Shown piece after piece: positions 47,351 through 58,024 of a DNA stretch of 64,000 nt. The stretch is from Candidatus Peregrinibacteria bacterium. Lineage in GTDB: Bacteria > Patescibacteriota > Gracilibacteria > UBA1369 > PNNO01. The position numbers were made by a program, and so were the translations under genes. How positions within the stretch are numbered: position 1 is the stretch's first letter; the number at the start of each line of letters is the position of its first letter. The stretch spans positions 62,001 to 126,000 of the forward strand of contig JAFGJT010000017.1 in the NCBI GenBank assembly GCA_016928915.1, read 5' to 3'. Below the pieces are notes generated by a model that was given only the letters and a program-made list of their open reading frames with translations, was not told where the DNA came from and did no database searches.

Positions 47351-48376
47351 ATGAGCATAAAAGTTCCCGAAATTTCAATAGTAATCGTAGGCTTTAAATC
47401 AAAGCAGTATCTTGATTCATGCCTTACCTCGATAAAGAGGCAGTCAATTTACAATCCCCATACCGTTGAGGTTCTATATATTGATAACGGTTCTTTTGAC
47501 GGAAGCGTCCCGATTATTCAAAGGCTTTATCCATGGGTGAGTACTGTAAGAAATATGAAAAATATCGGCTACCCCGCGGCTTTGAATATAGGAGTTCATT
47601 ACTCATCCGGAGATTATATCCTTGTTATGAATGCCGATGTTGTTTTGGAAAAAAATTATCTGGAAAACGCGCTTAAAAAAATGAAACAGGATAATCATAT
47701 AGCGGCGATAGCCTGTAAAATTTATCAGTATGATTTTACAGCTTCAGCCAAGACCTCGGTTTTTGAAACGGTCGGCATACACGCAATGTGCGACAGAGAA
47801 ATGCTTTCAGCGCGCGGGGCAAATGATTTCGGCCAGCTGGACAAACAGGAGGATATTTACAGCGTAAGGGATATATGCGCTTTTTACCGCAAGAGTTCGC
47901 TTTTGGACGTGAAAATCGGAGATGAGTATTTTGATGAAGATTTCTTTTTATACTGGGAGGATCTTGATTTGTGCTGGCGTCTGCATCTTTTTGGGTGGCG
48001 CGTTATTTACTCTCCGAGCCTTGTTTCATACCACGCCGCTGAAACAAAAAATGTGCCGCTGATTTTAAAAATCAAGGAGCGCGAGAGGGATTATTTTAAA
48101 AGAAATGAACGGTTAATGATAATAAAAAATGAATTCTGCAGAAATTGCATTGGAGATTTTTTTAATGTTTTTAAAAGGCTTTTGCGCCCAAAGGGGTTTA
48201 TGGAATTTATGCGTTTATTGCCATCAATGCTAAAAAAAAGATGGTATATTATGCGCCACAAAAGGGCTTCGGCAGCTGAAATGAAAAAGTGGTTCATAAG
48301 TTCAAAAAGCAAAAAATATTTAACATATAAAGCAAAACATCTGGAAACGTATGCGCAATTTCCTCCGACTAATTAG
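47351..48376 (+). CDS. glycosyltransferase family 2 (rhamnosyltransferase-like)
   Basis: [57 protein letters not shown]. Confidence 0.9.
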   Translation: MSIKVPEISIVIVGFKSKQYLDSCLTSIKRQSIYNPHTVEVLYIDNGSFDGSVPIIQRLYPWVSTVRNMKNIGYPAALNIGVHYSSGDYILVMNADVVLEKNYLENALKKMKQDNHIAAIACKIYQYDFTASAKTSVFETVGIHAMCDREMLSARGANDFGQLDKQEDIYSVRDICAFYRKSSLLDVKIGDEYFDEDFFLYWEDLDLCWRLHLFGWRVIYSPSLVSYHAAETKNVPLILKIKERERDYFKRNERLMIIKNEFCRNCIGDFFNVFKRLLRPKGFMEFMRLLPSMLKKRWYIMRHKRASAAEMKKWFISSKSKKYLTYKAKHLETYAQFPPTN

Positions 48377-49727
48377 CCAGAAAAAAATAGCCGTTTTAAC
48401 TCTTGTCCTTTCAGATCTCTGTGCTTTTTTTGTAAGTTTTTCAGCCGCTTATTCTTTAAGAAATTTTTTTGGCGAGTCCATACAGCCGTTTGATGTTTAT
48501 CTGCAGGCTTTTTTTGCCGCCTTTGTTTTGTTGATACTTGTATTTTATTTTTTCGGACTTTATGAACAAAAAATACGCATCGAGGGCACAAGTGAGATTT
48601 TTGCCATTATCAAAGGAGTTTTAATGGCTGCTGTTGTTTTTATGGCTGCATCTTTTATGTATAAATATGACTATTCAAGGGGCTTTGTGATTGCTCTAAT
48701 ATTCACTTCTCTTGTTTTTATTAATGTCGGCAGGCTCGCGGTGCGCATGTTTAACAGGTGGCTTGTTAAAAAGGGGCTTGGCATTACCAATGTGCTCATA
48801 ATCGGAGCCGGAAAACCGGGTAGAAAGCTTGCCGCTGAAATAAAAAGATATAACAATTTCGGATACAGGATAGTTGGTTTTTTAGATGATTCGGTTGTAA
48901 AAGAAAAATCCGTTTATCCGATACTGGGAAAAATTGATACAATGAACAGAATTATAAACGAAAAAAATATAAGCATGGTTTTTATTTCGGATCCAAACAT
49001 GCCGCATGAAAGAATGCTTTCGTTGATTTCGGGCTGCGAGAATACAAATATAAAATTCAAACTTGTTTCCAATCTATATGAAATATTAACCGGAAGTATT
49101 GATATAAGCGAAATAGAAGGCATTCCCTCAATTGATCTCGGAACCGGGAAAAAGCATTTAATCTACAAGTTTTTTAAGCGATTTTTGGATGTTGTTTTTG
49201 CGGTTTTCGGGGTCGTTTTATTCAGCTGGCTGTTTTTGTTAATGGGGTTTTTAATACGCGTTGATTCAAAAGGCAGAGCTTTCTTTAAACAAAAAAGAGT
49301 CGGTTTAAACGGCAGAATTTTTAATATGTACAAATTCAGAACCATGCATGCCGACACGAACATGTACGAAGAAGCACCCAGAAAAGCGGATGATAGAAGG
49401 ATTACGCGCATGGGCGGATTTCTGCGCAAAACCAGCCTTGATGAACTGCCACAGCTAATTAATATATTAAAGGGTGAAATGTCTTTTGTTGGGCCGCGGC
49501 CCGAAATGCCGTTTATTGTTGAAAAATATACAGAGTGGCAGAAAACAAGATTACAGGTTAAACCGGGTCTTACGGGACTATGGCAGATACTGGGCCGAAA
49601 AGATTTGCCGCTTCACGAGAATCTTGAATATGATTTTTATTATATTCAGAACCAATCGCTTTTACTGGACGTGGTTATTATGATAAAAACTGTATGGGCG
49701 GTAATAACCGGGAAAGGCGCGTTTTAA
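48351..49727 (+). CDS. polyprenyl glycosylphosphotransferase (undecaprenyl-phosphate sugar transferase)
   Basis: [81 protein letters not shown]. Confidence 0.93.
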   Translation: MRNFLRLISQKKIAVLTLVLSDLCAFFVSFSAAYSLRNFFGESIQPFDVYLQAFFAAFVLLILVFYFFGLYEQKIRIEGTSEIFAIIKGVLMAAVVFMAASFMYKYDYSRGFVIALIFTSLVFINVGRLAVRMFNRWLVKKGLGITNVLIIGAGKPGRKLAAEIKRYNNFGYRIVGFLDDSVVKEKSVYPILGKIDTMNRIINEKNISMVFISDPNMPHERMLSLISGCENTNIKFKLVSNLYEILTGSIDISEIEGIPSIDLGTGKKHLIYKFFKRFLDVVFAVFGVVLFSWLFLLMGFLIRVDSKGRAFFKQKRVGLNGRIFNMYKFRTMHADTNMYEEAPRKADDRRITRMGGFLRKTSLDELPQLINILKGEMSFVGPRPEMPFIVEKYTEWQKTRLQVKPGLTGLWQILGRKDLPLHENLEYDFYYIQNQSLLLDVVIMIKTVWAVITGKGAF

Positions 49728-49803
49728 GGATGCGCGCACATAAGCGCCGCCCGTCTCCCGTGCCCATTCCCCGCATTTTCTTCTTTCTTCAACTATCAAA
49801 ATC

Positions 49804-51744
49804 ATGTTAAATGTACTGACAAAAAAATGTGATACGCAGGCAAACTGGGCCGATAAAACCGCCCAATACCTTGTGTATGTTTCAGTCGTGCTTGTGCCCC
49901 TCATTTTTATGCCGAATATTAATTCGGTTTTTAGCTTTCCAAAATTATACGTGTTTAGGATTATCACTTTATTGATAATTTTTTTCTGGGGTTTCAGGGG
50001 GCTTTTATATGGCAATATAAAAATCAAATGGCATCCGTTTTTGTGGTTTTTAATTGCGTATGCCTGTATTTCGCTTATTAATACGGTTTTTACAATTAAT
50101 TTTTTTACTAGCTTCTTTGGAGATTACGGATATTTTATGGGGCTGTTAACAGTTTTAAATTTATTGTTCTGGGCTTATATAGTAATGTGCGAAATAAGCA
50201 CCCCCGAGAAAATAAAAACTCTTTTAAATTTGTCGGTTGCTGCGGCCTTTTTGGTTGCTGTCTACGGCATATTCCAACATCAGAACTGGATTGTTAATGT
50301 TTTTTCATGGAGCCAGAATCCGGCAGACAGGGTGTTTTCTACAATAGGTCATTCAAATCATACGGCCGCATACCTTGCCATGAACGTTATGATTCTTCTG
50401 GGCATGGTTCGTAATGCGCGGTTCGGCTGGAAAAAGATTTTATTATGGCTTGTGATGATGACCATTATTGCAACTATTCTGTTAACCGCTTCCAGAGGCG
50501 GAATTTTTGCATTATTCGTGGGATTTGTATGCTGGATTGTTTACGGATTTTCAAAAAAACACTTTATTAAAGAAATCGCAAAATATTTAAAAATTATTCT
50601 TGCTGTTGTTGGTATATTATTTCTGGGCGCAATTGTTTTTCGCGAACAAATTATGAATTCCGAAATAGTTAAAAGGACTTCAGAAACAATTGATTTTGTG
50701 TCAAAAGGAAATATCCCCGACAGGGTAAGCTGGTGGTACAGCTCTCTTGAAATGATTAAAGATAATCCCGTACTCGGACACGGGCTGTCAACGTTTCGGG
50801 ATGCGTACAACAAGTATCGCAGAACCGATTATAAACTTCCCGATGATCTTCAGGACGGCATTACGCCCGAAGCGGCTCATATGGAATATTTGAATATCAT
50901 GGCGACACAGGGCCTTTTGGGCTTTGCAATATATGCGGCAATGATAGCCGCTGTTTTTGTTTATGCCGGAAAATTTATGCAAAATGAAAAAGATGCTTGT
51001 AAGCGGGTGGTCTTGTTTTCGCTGGTTGCCGCATGTGTTGTTTTCTTAACTCAGGTGCTTTTTAGTTTTACGGTAATAGCAACCGGCTTTTTGTTTTTTA
51101 CTTTTATCGGGCTTATTTTTTCGGGCAATGTTCTGCCTTCATTTAAACTTACGGGGGCTTTACGCGTTACGGGTGCACTTGCGGCGATACTTATGCTCGG
51201 ATGCGGTTTGTTTTATTCCGTAACAACCCTTGCGGCTGAATTTCATTATAAACAGGCGCAGGTTCTTGCATTAAAACGTGATTACATAGCGGCTGTAGAG
51301 AGTTATAAAAAAGCCGTACACATGGTGCCTTATAATTACGAATACATGCAGGAATATGCTGATTTTATTTTTAATCTCGGAATAATGATGCCGGAATCGG
51401 CGCAGGGGGATTATCTTTATGATGCGATAAATCTGTACGATAAAGCTCTTTTAATAAATTCGAATTTTCCTTCGGCGCACGCAAATAAAGCCCTCGCAGC
51501 TTCACGCCTTGCCGATCTTAATAAAGGCAGTCCGCGGGAATTTGAAAATTATAAAAACATCGCGCTTGAAGAAATGGAAACAGCGGTTCAAACGGGAAAA
51601 AACAATCCTCTTTATCTTTATAAATACGGCAAGATGCTTTTGTTTTTTGATGATAAGGCAGCGGCAGCGGAGCAGTTTGAAAAAGTTCTCAAATTGCGAA
51701 ATCCGTATAAAGATACGAATGAATTACTTACGCAAATTTTATGA
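49804..51744 (+). CDS. O-antigen ligase/polymerase (Wzy/WaaL-like) with C-terminal TPR region
   Basis: multi-TM; ASRGGIFALFVGF; WWYSSLEMIKDNPVLGHGLSTFRDAYNKYRR; PEAAHMEYLNIMATQGLLGF. Confidence 0.85.
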   Translation: MLNVLTKKCDTQANWADKTAQYLVYVSVVLVPLIFMPNINSVFSFPKLYVFRIITLLIIFFWGFRGLLYGNIKIKWHPFLWFLIAYACISLINTVFTINFFTSFFGDYGYFMGLLTVLNLLFWAYIVMCEISTPEKIKTLLNLSVAAAFLVAVYGIFQHQNWIVNVFSWSQNPADRVFSTIGHSNHTAAYLAMNVMILLGMVRNARFGWKKILLWLVMMTIIATILLTASRGGIFALFVGFVCWIVYGFSKKHFIKEIAKYLKIILAVVGILFLGAIVFREQIMNSEIVKRTSETIDFVSKGNIPDRVSWWYSSLEMIKDNPVLGHGLSTFRDAYNKYRRTDYKLPDDLQDGITPEAAHMEYLNIMATQGLLGFAIYAAMIAAVFVYAGKFMQNEKDACKRVVLFSLVAACVVFLTQVLFSFTVIATGFLFFTFIGLIFSGNVLPSFKLTGALRVTGALAAILMLGCGLFYSVTTLAAEFHYKQAQVLALKRDYIAAVESYKKAVHMVPYNYEYMQEYADFIFNLGIMMPESAQGDYLYDAINLYDKALLINSNFPSAHANKALAASRLADLNKGSPREFENYKNIALEEMETAVQTGKNNPLYLYKYGKMLLFFDDKAAAAEQFEKVLKLRNPYKDTNELLTQIL

Positions 51745-52667
51745 ATTTGAGGTCGTATGCTAAAAGTCTTGGCTTTGATATTGTTAGAATATTACCGGCT
51801 ATAAATTTGAAACGCGATGGCCGGCATCTTCAAACATGGCTTAAAAAAGGTCTTTCAGCTGATCTTGGCTACATGAAAAATCAGCCGGAGAAAAGATTTA
51901 CTCCAGCTATCAATCTTGCGGGAGCAAAAAGCATTATCTGCCTTGCAATGAATTATTTTCAGCCAATGCCATTAAAAAAAGCTGATGATAAAAACAAAAA
52001 TTATGGCCGTGTTGCGCGTTATGCATGGGGCAGGGATTATCATAAAACAATAGAAAAAAAATTAAAAAAACTGCGAAAATTTATTATCGAAAAAACCAAT
52101 GCGTCTTTAAAAGATTTTAAGCTTTATTCGGATGCCGGACCTTTTTTGGACCGTGCTTATGCGGCAAAAGCCGGAATTGGTTTTATAGGAAAAAACACAA
52201 CGCTTATTACTAAAGAATACGGTTCCTGGGTGTTTTTGGCGGAAGTAATAACAACTTTAAAACTTGATTACGATAAACAAAATCTTCGGGCTCTATCATG
52301 CGGCTCCTGCAATAAATGTATTCAAGCATGTCCGACAGGGGCTCTTATCGCTCCTTATACCCTGGATACTTCCAAGTGCATTGCATATCAGACCATTGAA
52401 AATAAAAAGAAAATTCCCGCGCATATAAGATCTAAAATGAAAAACAGAATTTTCGGCTGTGATATATGCCAGGAAGTCTGCCCGCACAACATAAGGGCAA
52501 AAACAACAAAAGTAAGCGATTTTTTAAATCACATAACCGGTCCACATCTGGATGCGGCCAAGGTAAAAAAGATGACCGAAGCCGAATTTAATAAAAAATT
52601 CGCGGGATCGCCAATAAAGAGAGCGGGTTACAAAGGCATTATAAGAAACATCAAACATATGCTATAA
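51741..52667 (+). CDS. queG: epoxyqueuosine reductase
   Basis: GYMKNQPEKRFTPAINLAGAKSIICLAMNYF, CGSCNKCIQACPTGALIAPYTLDTSKCIAYQTIENKKKIP, FGCDICQEVCPHN. Confidence 0.92.
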   Translation: MNLRSYAKSLGFDIVRILPAINLKRDGRHLQTWLKKGLSADLGYMKNQPEKRFTPAINLAGAKSIICLAMNYFQPMPLKKADDKNKNYGRVARYAWGRDYHKTIEKKLKKLRKFIIEKTNASLKDFKLYSDAGPFLDRAYAAKAGIGFIGKNTTLITKEYGSWVFLAEVITTLKLDYDKQNLRALSCGSCNKCIQACPTGALIAPYTLDTSKCIAYQTIENKKKIPAHIRSKMKNRIFGCDICQEVCPHNIRAKTTKVSDFLNHITGPHLDAAKVKKMTEAEFNKKFAGSPIKRAGYKGIIRNIKHML

Positions 52668-52691
52668 TTTTTCAGGTCTTAATCTCTCTGT

Positions 52692-53042
52692 ATGAAAAAA
52701 CATTTAAGTTTATTTGCAAATATTTTATTAATATTAACCGGGCTGTTGGGGCTTCGTACAATTGATCTTTCAGTTTATATTGATAATGCTCTGCTGCAGC
52801 CTTTTTATATTGTTTTCTTGATTGCGGCTCTTTACGGCCAGATAGTAAGAATCCGTGAAACTCTAAGTTTTCTTACTCCTTTTTTAAATTTAATATTCGG
52901 CATAGTGGGTTTTATTTTTATTTTTCCGTTCAAGAATGACATAGTGGGTTATGTATCGCTTGCCGCCATTATTTTTATAATGATCTGGCCCTTGGTTAAA
53001 AAAGTGATAAACAGAAAAAAAATCGTTACAATTAAAGTGTAA
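52692..53042 (+). CDS. small hypothetical membrane protein
   Basis: 116 aa, four hydrophobic segments. Confidence 0.55.
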   Translation: MKKHLSLFANILLILTGLLGLRTIDLSVYIDNALLQPFYIVFLIAALYGQIVRIRETLSFLTPFLNLIFGIVGFIFIFPFKNDIVGYVSLAAIIFIMIWPLVKKVINRKKIVTIKV

Positions 53043-53050
53043 ACGGATAC

Positions 53051-54109
53051 ATGCACAAATGTATTCTATATAAAAAGGGGAAAGAAAAAAGCGTTCAGTG
53101 CGAGGCATGCTCATGGTACTGCAAAATTCCCGAAGGACGTACCGGTATTTGCGGTGTGCGTTTAAACGAGGGGGGGAATCTTTATCTGCTTGTTTACGGA
53201 AAGCCGGTTTCTGTGCATCTTGATAATATTGAAAAGAAGCCGTTATTTCATTTTATGCCGGGGACAAAAATATTTTCCCTTGGTACGATCGGGTGCAATT
53301 TTAGATGCGCTTTCTGCCAGAACTGGGATATCTCGCAGGCTCCGGTAATAATTAAAAGTGAATACCCGGAAGCAAAAAAACATATTGAAATGATAAAAAA
53401 AGCTGTTGATGCGTGCGAGGACTGGCCGCCCGAAAAAATTGTTAATTACTGCCTTGAAAATAAAATTCCTTCAATAGCATATACATACAACGAGCCTGCT
53501 ATTTTTTTTGAATACGCTTATGACACCGCAAGACTTGCGCATAAAAACGGCATAAAGAATGTTTATGTTTCAAACGGATACGAATCAAAGGAAAATCTGG
53601 AAAAATTTCATGAATACATGGATGCTATTAATATTGATATTAAAGGTTTTACTGAGGAGTTTTACGCAAACATATGCGGAGCCCGCCTAGCGCCGGTTCT
53701 TGAAAATGTTAAAAGATGCCATAAATTGGGTATATGGGTTGAAACAACCACATTGCTGATTCCGGGCAAAAACGATTCCGATAAAGAAATCACCCAAATA
53801 GCGGAATTTATTAAATCCGTTTCACCCGACATCCCGTGGCATGTAACCGCGTTCTATCCGGCATATAAAATGCTTGATACTCCGCCGACTCCGGCAAACA
53901 CACTTCTGCGTGCTTATAATATCGGCAAAAAAGCAGGCCTTAAATATGTATACACGGGGAATATTCCGGGGCTTGAGGGAGAGAATACCAGCTGCCCTAG
54001 ATGTGATACCGTTCTTGTTGAAAGATATGGTCTTTCATGTGAAGCAAACAAAATAAAAGGAGACGGAAAGTGCCCCGTTTGCAAAGAAAAAATTGCAGGT
54101 ATTTGGTAA
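53051..54109 (+). CDS. amrS: AmmeMemoRadiSam system radical SAM enzyme
   Basis: GTIGCNFRCAFCQNWDISQ, YTYNEPAIFFEYAYDTARLAHKNGIKNVYVSNGYES. Confidence 0.95.
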   Translation: MHKCILYKKGKEKSVQCEACSWYCKIPEGRTGICGVRLNEGGNLYLLVYGKPVSVHLDNIEKKPLFHFMPGTKIFSLGTIGCNFRCAFCQNWDISQAPVIIKSEYPEAKKHIEMIKKAVDACEDWPPEKIVNYCLENKIPSIAYTYNEPAIFFEYAYDTARLAHKNGIKNVYVSNGYESKENLEKFHEYMDAINIDIKGFTEEFYANICGARLAPVLENVKRCHKLGIWVETTTLLIPGKNDSDKEITQIAEFIKSVSPDIPWHVTAFYPAYKMLDTPPTPANTLLRAYNIGKKAGLKYVYTGNIPGLEGENTSCPRCDTVLVERYGLSCEANKIKGDGKCPVCKEKIAGIW

Positions 54110-54119
54110 CTTAAAATAT

Positions 54120-54917
54120 ATGAAAGCAATAAGAAAACCGGCAGTGGCGGGTACGTTTTATCCCGCAGATGAAAAAACTCTGGTTCAGATGATAAACGGA
54201 TTTATTAACGATTCTGTAAGCGTTAAACCTGAAGGTCAGTTAAAAGCGATCGTTGTTCCTCATGCAGGTTATGTGTATTCGGGAATAGTCGCGGCTGCGG
54301 GTTTTAAGCTGTTAAAACAGCTTGACCCTAAAAAGAAATGGAAAGTGCTTCTGCTCGGCCCCTCGCATTTTGTAATACTAAAAGGCGCTGCCGCACCTGA
54401 AGTTGAGGGATGGGAAACCCCTTTAGGCACCGTTCTTGTAAAAAATATTCTGGATGAAATGAAAAAATCGGATGTAATAAATCAAGATGAAGAAGCATTT
54501 AGGCAGGAGCATTCACTTGAAGTTGAAGTGCCGTTTTTGCAGATGGTTATGAAAAAATGGATGCTGTATCCGTTATGTTTGGGCGAGTTAAATCCCAAGA
54601 TTCTTGCAGTTGAGTTGAAGGATTTTGTAAGCCGCGACGATGTGATAACAGTGGTAAGCTCGGACTTGAGCCATTATTTCCCTTATGAAGATGCGGTGGC
54701 GATTGATGAGAATGCAAATGAATTTATTCCAAAAATTGCGATCAACGAGGTAAGATCAAAAGTTGAAGCGTGCGGAATTATGGGGATAATGACTTTGTTG
54801 CATCTTGCTGATGTTTTGGGCTGGAAAGGCCATTTTATTGATTATAAAAATTCAGGTGATACGGCGGGAGATAAAAACCAGGTGGTAGGTTACGGTTGTT
54901 ATGCGTTTACAAAATAA
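54120..54917 (+). CDS. amrB: AmmeMemoRadiSam system protein B (MEMO1 family)
   Basis: RKPAVAGTFYPADEKTL, VPHAGYVYSGIVAAAGFK, EHSLEVEVPFLQ, SSDLSHYFPYEDA. Confidence 0.95.
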   Translation: MKAIRKPAVAGTFYPADEKTLVQMINGFINDSVSVKPEGQLKAIVVPHAGYVYSGIVAAAGFKLLKQLDPKKKWKVLLLGPSHFVILKGAAAPEVEGWETPLGTVLVKNILDEMKKSDVINQDEEAFRQEHSLEVEVPFLQMVMKKWMLYPLCLGELNPKILAVELKDFVSRDDVITVVSSDLSHYFPYEDAVAIDENANEFIPKIAINEVRSKVEACGIMGIMTLLHLADVLGWKGHFIDYKNSGDTAGDKNQVVGYGCYAFTK

Positions 54918-54930
54918 CCCTATTATATAA

Positions 54931-55512
54931 ATGAAAACAGGACTAACAAAAAAGCAGAAACAGATGCTTCTTAAACTTGCCCGGAACACAATTGCGCATG
55001 ATTTGGGATTGGAAGACTTAAAATTTACAGCCGATGTTTTTAAGGAAAAAATTTTTCAGGAAAAAAGAGGCGTGTTCGTGACGCTGGAAATTTTTAAAAA
55101 TCTTCGCGGGTGCATAGGCAACATCGAGCCTGTTTATCCGCTTTATGAGGCTGTAATTCGCAACGCGCACGAGGCGGCTTTTGATGATCCCAGATTTAAT
55201 TCGTTAACAAAAGAAGAGTTCCGTGATATTGAAATTGAAATTTCCGTTTTAACGGTTCCCCAACAATTGGAATATTCAACCTTTGAGGATTTACTTAAAA
55301 AAATACGACCGGGAAAAGACGGTATAATCCTTGGCAAAGGCTTTTTTAAGGCAACATACCTGCCACAGGTCTGGGATGATCTGCCGCAAAAAGAACAGTT
55401 TCTTTCCTCACTCGCAATGAAAGCCGGCCTCGATCCCGACATATGGAAAAACGAGAAAGTTGATATTTCTGTTTATGAAGTGGAGAAGTTTACTGAAGCG
55501 GATTTAAGCTAG
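54931..55512 (+). CDS. amrA: AmmeMemoRadiSam system protein A (AMMECR1 family)
   Basis: GVFVTLEIFKNLRGCIGNIEPVYPLYEAVIRNAHEAAFDDPRF. Confidence 0.95.
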   Translation: MKTGLTKKQKQMLLKLARNTIAHDLGLEDLKFTADVFKEKIFQEKRGVFVTLEIFKNLRGCIGNIEPVYPLYEAVIRNAHEAAFDDPRFNSLTKEEFRDIEIEISVLTVPQQLEYSTFEDLLKKIRPGKDGIILGKGFFKATYLPQVWDDLPQKEQFLSSLAMKAGLDPDIWKNEKVDISVYEVEKFTEADLS

Positions 55513-56031
55513 AGTATCCCTTCCTTTGTTTGCCTGTCTTGCCATCACGAAAAGCAAATCTGACAGCCTGTTTAAATACGGCAGAGTGGGCTCAAACATT
55601 TTTTCTTTTTCAGCGAGTTTTGCGCAGTCACGTTCCGCCCGGCGCACAACTGTTCTTGCCATATGAAGCGCGCATGCTCCCTGTGAACCGCCCGGAAGAA
55701 TAAAATTCTTTAACGGAGGAAGTTTTTCTTCGATTTTATCTATAAGTTTTTCGAGTTTGTTAATCTTTGTAACTGGAAATTTAGGCAGGCCTTTTTGTGA
55801 TTTTAAAGTCGGCGAAGCAACATAAGAACCCAGTACAAACAAATCTTTCTGCAGGTCCTGAAGCACTTTTTTTGTTTTATGTTTTTTCTGCATCAAAAGA
55901 GCAAAACCGATAAATGAACTCGCTTCGTCAATTGATCCGTACGCATGAAGTCTGTCGCAGTTTTTTGAAACTTTTTCGCCTGAACAAAGCGACGTCTGCC
56001 CTTTGTCGCCTTTTTTTGTATAAATTTTCAT
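55504..56031 (-). CDS. cob(I)alamin adenosyltransferase (PduO type)
   Basis: IYTKKGDKGQTSLCSGEKVSKNCDRLHAYGSIDEASSFIGFA, ARTVVRRAERD, YLNRLSDLLFVMAR. Confidence 0.95.
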   Translation of the reverse strand: MKIYTKKGDKGQTSLCSGEKVSKNCDRLHAYGSIDEASSFIGFALLMQKKHKTKKVLQDLQKDLFVLGSYVASPTLKSQKGLPKFPVTKINKLEKLIDKIEEKLPPLKNFILPGGSQGACALHMARTVVRRAERDCAKLAEKEKMFEPTLPYLNRLSDLLFVMARQANKGRDTLA

Positions 56032-56125
56032 ATTTTGATATTATTAAGGACCAAAAAGAATATAACATAAATCTCTGGTAAAAAAAATAATGTTCTTATA
56101 GAATTTAGCCGCTAATTGTTACTTT

Positions 56126-56686
56126 ATGGATACTCAAAAAATAGAAAAACTGACCGGGGAATTATTAAAAGTTTTAGGAGACGACCCAAAACGTGAAGGG
56201 CTTAAGGATACTCCAAAACGATATGCGGCAGCATGCAAAAAATTATTTTCGGGGTATGAAAAAAAGCCCGAACAAATTTTAAAAGTTTTCGACGGCGAGG
56301 AATATGACGAAATGATTGTGGTTAAAGATATTGAGTTTTATTCAACCTGCGAGCACCACCTTCTGCCGTTTTTCGGCAAAGCGCATATAGGCTACATACC
56401 TGACGGCAAAATAATCGGATTATCAAAATTGCCGCGCCTTGTTGAGATTTTTTCCCGAAGATTACAGAACCAGGAGCGCTTGACGGTTCAAATTGCAAAC
56501 GCGGTAAACGACCTTCTTAAACCAAAAGGCGTGGGAGTTATCTTGGAGGCAAGGCACCTTTGCATGATGGCGCGGGGTGTTGAAAAACAGAATTCCGTTG
56601 TAAAAACATCATCATTAACCGGACTTTTCAAGGGCAACATGAACACGCGCTCCGAATTTTTAAGGCATATTGATAAGTCCGCATAA
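56126..56686 (+). CDS. folE: GTP cyclohydrolase I
   Basis: DIEFYSTCEHHLLPFFGKAHIGYIPDGKIIGLSKLPRLVEIFSRRLQNQERLT. Confidence 0.97.
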   Translation: MDTQKIEKLTGELLKVLGDDPKREGLKDTPKRYAAACKKLFSGYEKKPEQILKVFDGEEYDEMIVVKDIEFYSTCEHHLLPFFGKAHIGYIPDGKIIGLSKLPRLVEIFSRRLQNQERLTVQIANAVNDLLKPKGVGVILEARHLCMMARGVEKQNSVVKTSSLTGLFKGNMNTRSEFLRHIDKSA

Positions 56687-56697
56687 ACATACTAACA

Positions 56698-57294
56698 ATG
56701 CTTCCAAAATCTCTGCAAAAACTTATTGATGAGCTTTCCAAACTGCCCGGCATAGGTCCTAAAACAGCGCAGAGATTGTCCGTCTATCTGCTGCGATCCC
56801 CGCATTCACGCATTAAACCTCTCGGCGACGCTTTATTGAACTTAAAAGACGGACTGTCGTTTTGCGAAATCTGCTGGCATGTAACGGAAACAACACCATG
56901 TTCAATCTGCGGCGATCCGTCGCGCGACAAGTCAAAATTATGCGTTGTGGAGGATGTCTTGGATGTTGTCGCCATTGAAAAAACGTATCAGTTTAAGGGT
57001 GTTTATCATGTTTTGCACGGTGTATTGTCCCCTATAGACGGAGTTTCGGCAGACCAGCTAAAGCTTGCCGAACTGTTTAAACGGATTGAAACCAATCCCG
57101 AAATAAAAGAAATTATTCTTGCCACAAATCCCAGCCTTGAGGGTGAGGCAACAGCGTTGTATATAAACAAATATCTTGAAGGGAAGAGTGTTAAAATTTC
57201 AAGAATCGCACGCGGGCTGCCCATGGGTTCCGACCTTGAATATGCCGATATTGCAACACTCGGCAAAGCTCTGACAAATCGAACGGACTATTAG
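56698..57294 (+). CDS. recR: recombination protein RecR
   Basis: LPGIGPKTAQRLSVYLL, C4 zinc site, FKGVYHVLHGVLSPIDGVSADQLKL, IARGLPMGSDLEYADIATLGKAL. Confidence 0.96.
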   Translation: MLPKSLQKLIDELSKLPGIGPKTAQRLSVYLLRSPHSRIKPLGDALLNLKDGLSFCEICWHVTETTPCSICGDPSRDKSKLCVVEDVLDVVAIEKTYQFKGVYHVLHGVLSPIDGVSADQLKLAELFKRIETNPEIKEIILATNPSLEGEATALYINKYLEGKSVKISRIARGLPMGSDLEYADIATLGKALTNRTDY

Positions 57295-58024
57295 AAATGG
57301 CAAAAACAGCCGTGCCGGAGCCGCATAACAGGGCCTTCAAGGGCCCCTCTTTCAGCAGGCAAAAATCATTATGAATATTACTTATTATTTGAATAAAATT
57401 TCGATTTTTAAGCCCCTGAATAATTTTTTTTGTTTTATGTCTGTTATGTCCGCATTTTTTTAAATTCACTTTTGCATATACGTTTTTTGTTTTTTTTCTG
57501 CGGTCGGGAACAATTAACAGTTTATATAGATTTTTCCATTTTTTAAACAAATCGAGATCGGGCAGCACGGTTATTTTTTCTCCGTAATGGGTTCCCAGCA
57601 TTGTCTTTCCTTTAATGAAGCAGGGTACATCGGCGCCGATTTTTGCCCCGATTTTGCGCATCTCATCGGTACTCATGTTTAACCTTTCAAAATTGTTAAG
57701 CGCTTTTATTACGGCTGCGGCATCTGAACTGCCTCCTCCAAGACCTGCGCCAACGGGAATGTTTTTTTGAACTATAACCTCGTATGAATTTTTTATTTTG
57801 TTTTTTAATAAATCAAAAACTTGCTGTACTGTGTTTTTTTTATTATCAACTTTTGCCCCTTCCTCTCCTTTAAATTTAATTTTGAGGCGTGAGGATTTCT
57901 TTATGGAAATTATATCAAAAACAGGAATAATCTGAAAAATAGTATCAATTAAATGGTATCCGTTTTTATCTTTACCAAGGATATCGAGGGCAAGATTGAT
58001 TTTTGCCGGAGCTTTAACGATCAT
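57191..58024 (-). CDS. ispE: 4-diphosphocytidyl-2-C-methyl-D-erythritol kinase
   Basis: KAPAKINLALDILGKDKNGYHLIDTIFQ, NIPVGAGLGGGSSDAAAVIKAL; C-terminus reads 104 nt into antisense recR. Confidence 0.9.
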   Translation of the reverse strand: MIVKAPAKINLALDILGKDKNGYHLIDTIFQIIPVFDIISIKKSSRLKIKFKGEEGAKVDNKKNTVQQVFDLLKNKIKNSYEVIVQKNIPVGAGLGGGSSDAAAVIKALNNFERLNMSTDEMRKIGAKIGADVPCFIKGKTMLGTHYGEKITVLPDLDLFKKWKNLYKLLIVPDRRKKTKNVYAKVNLKKCGHNRHKTKKIIQGLKNRNFIQIISNIHNDFCLLKEGPLKALLCGSGTAVFAISNSPFDLSELCRVLQYRHIQGRNPWAARVRFLKF

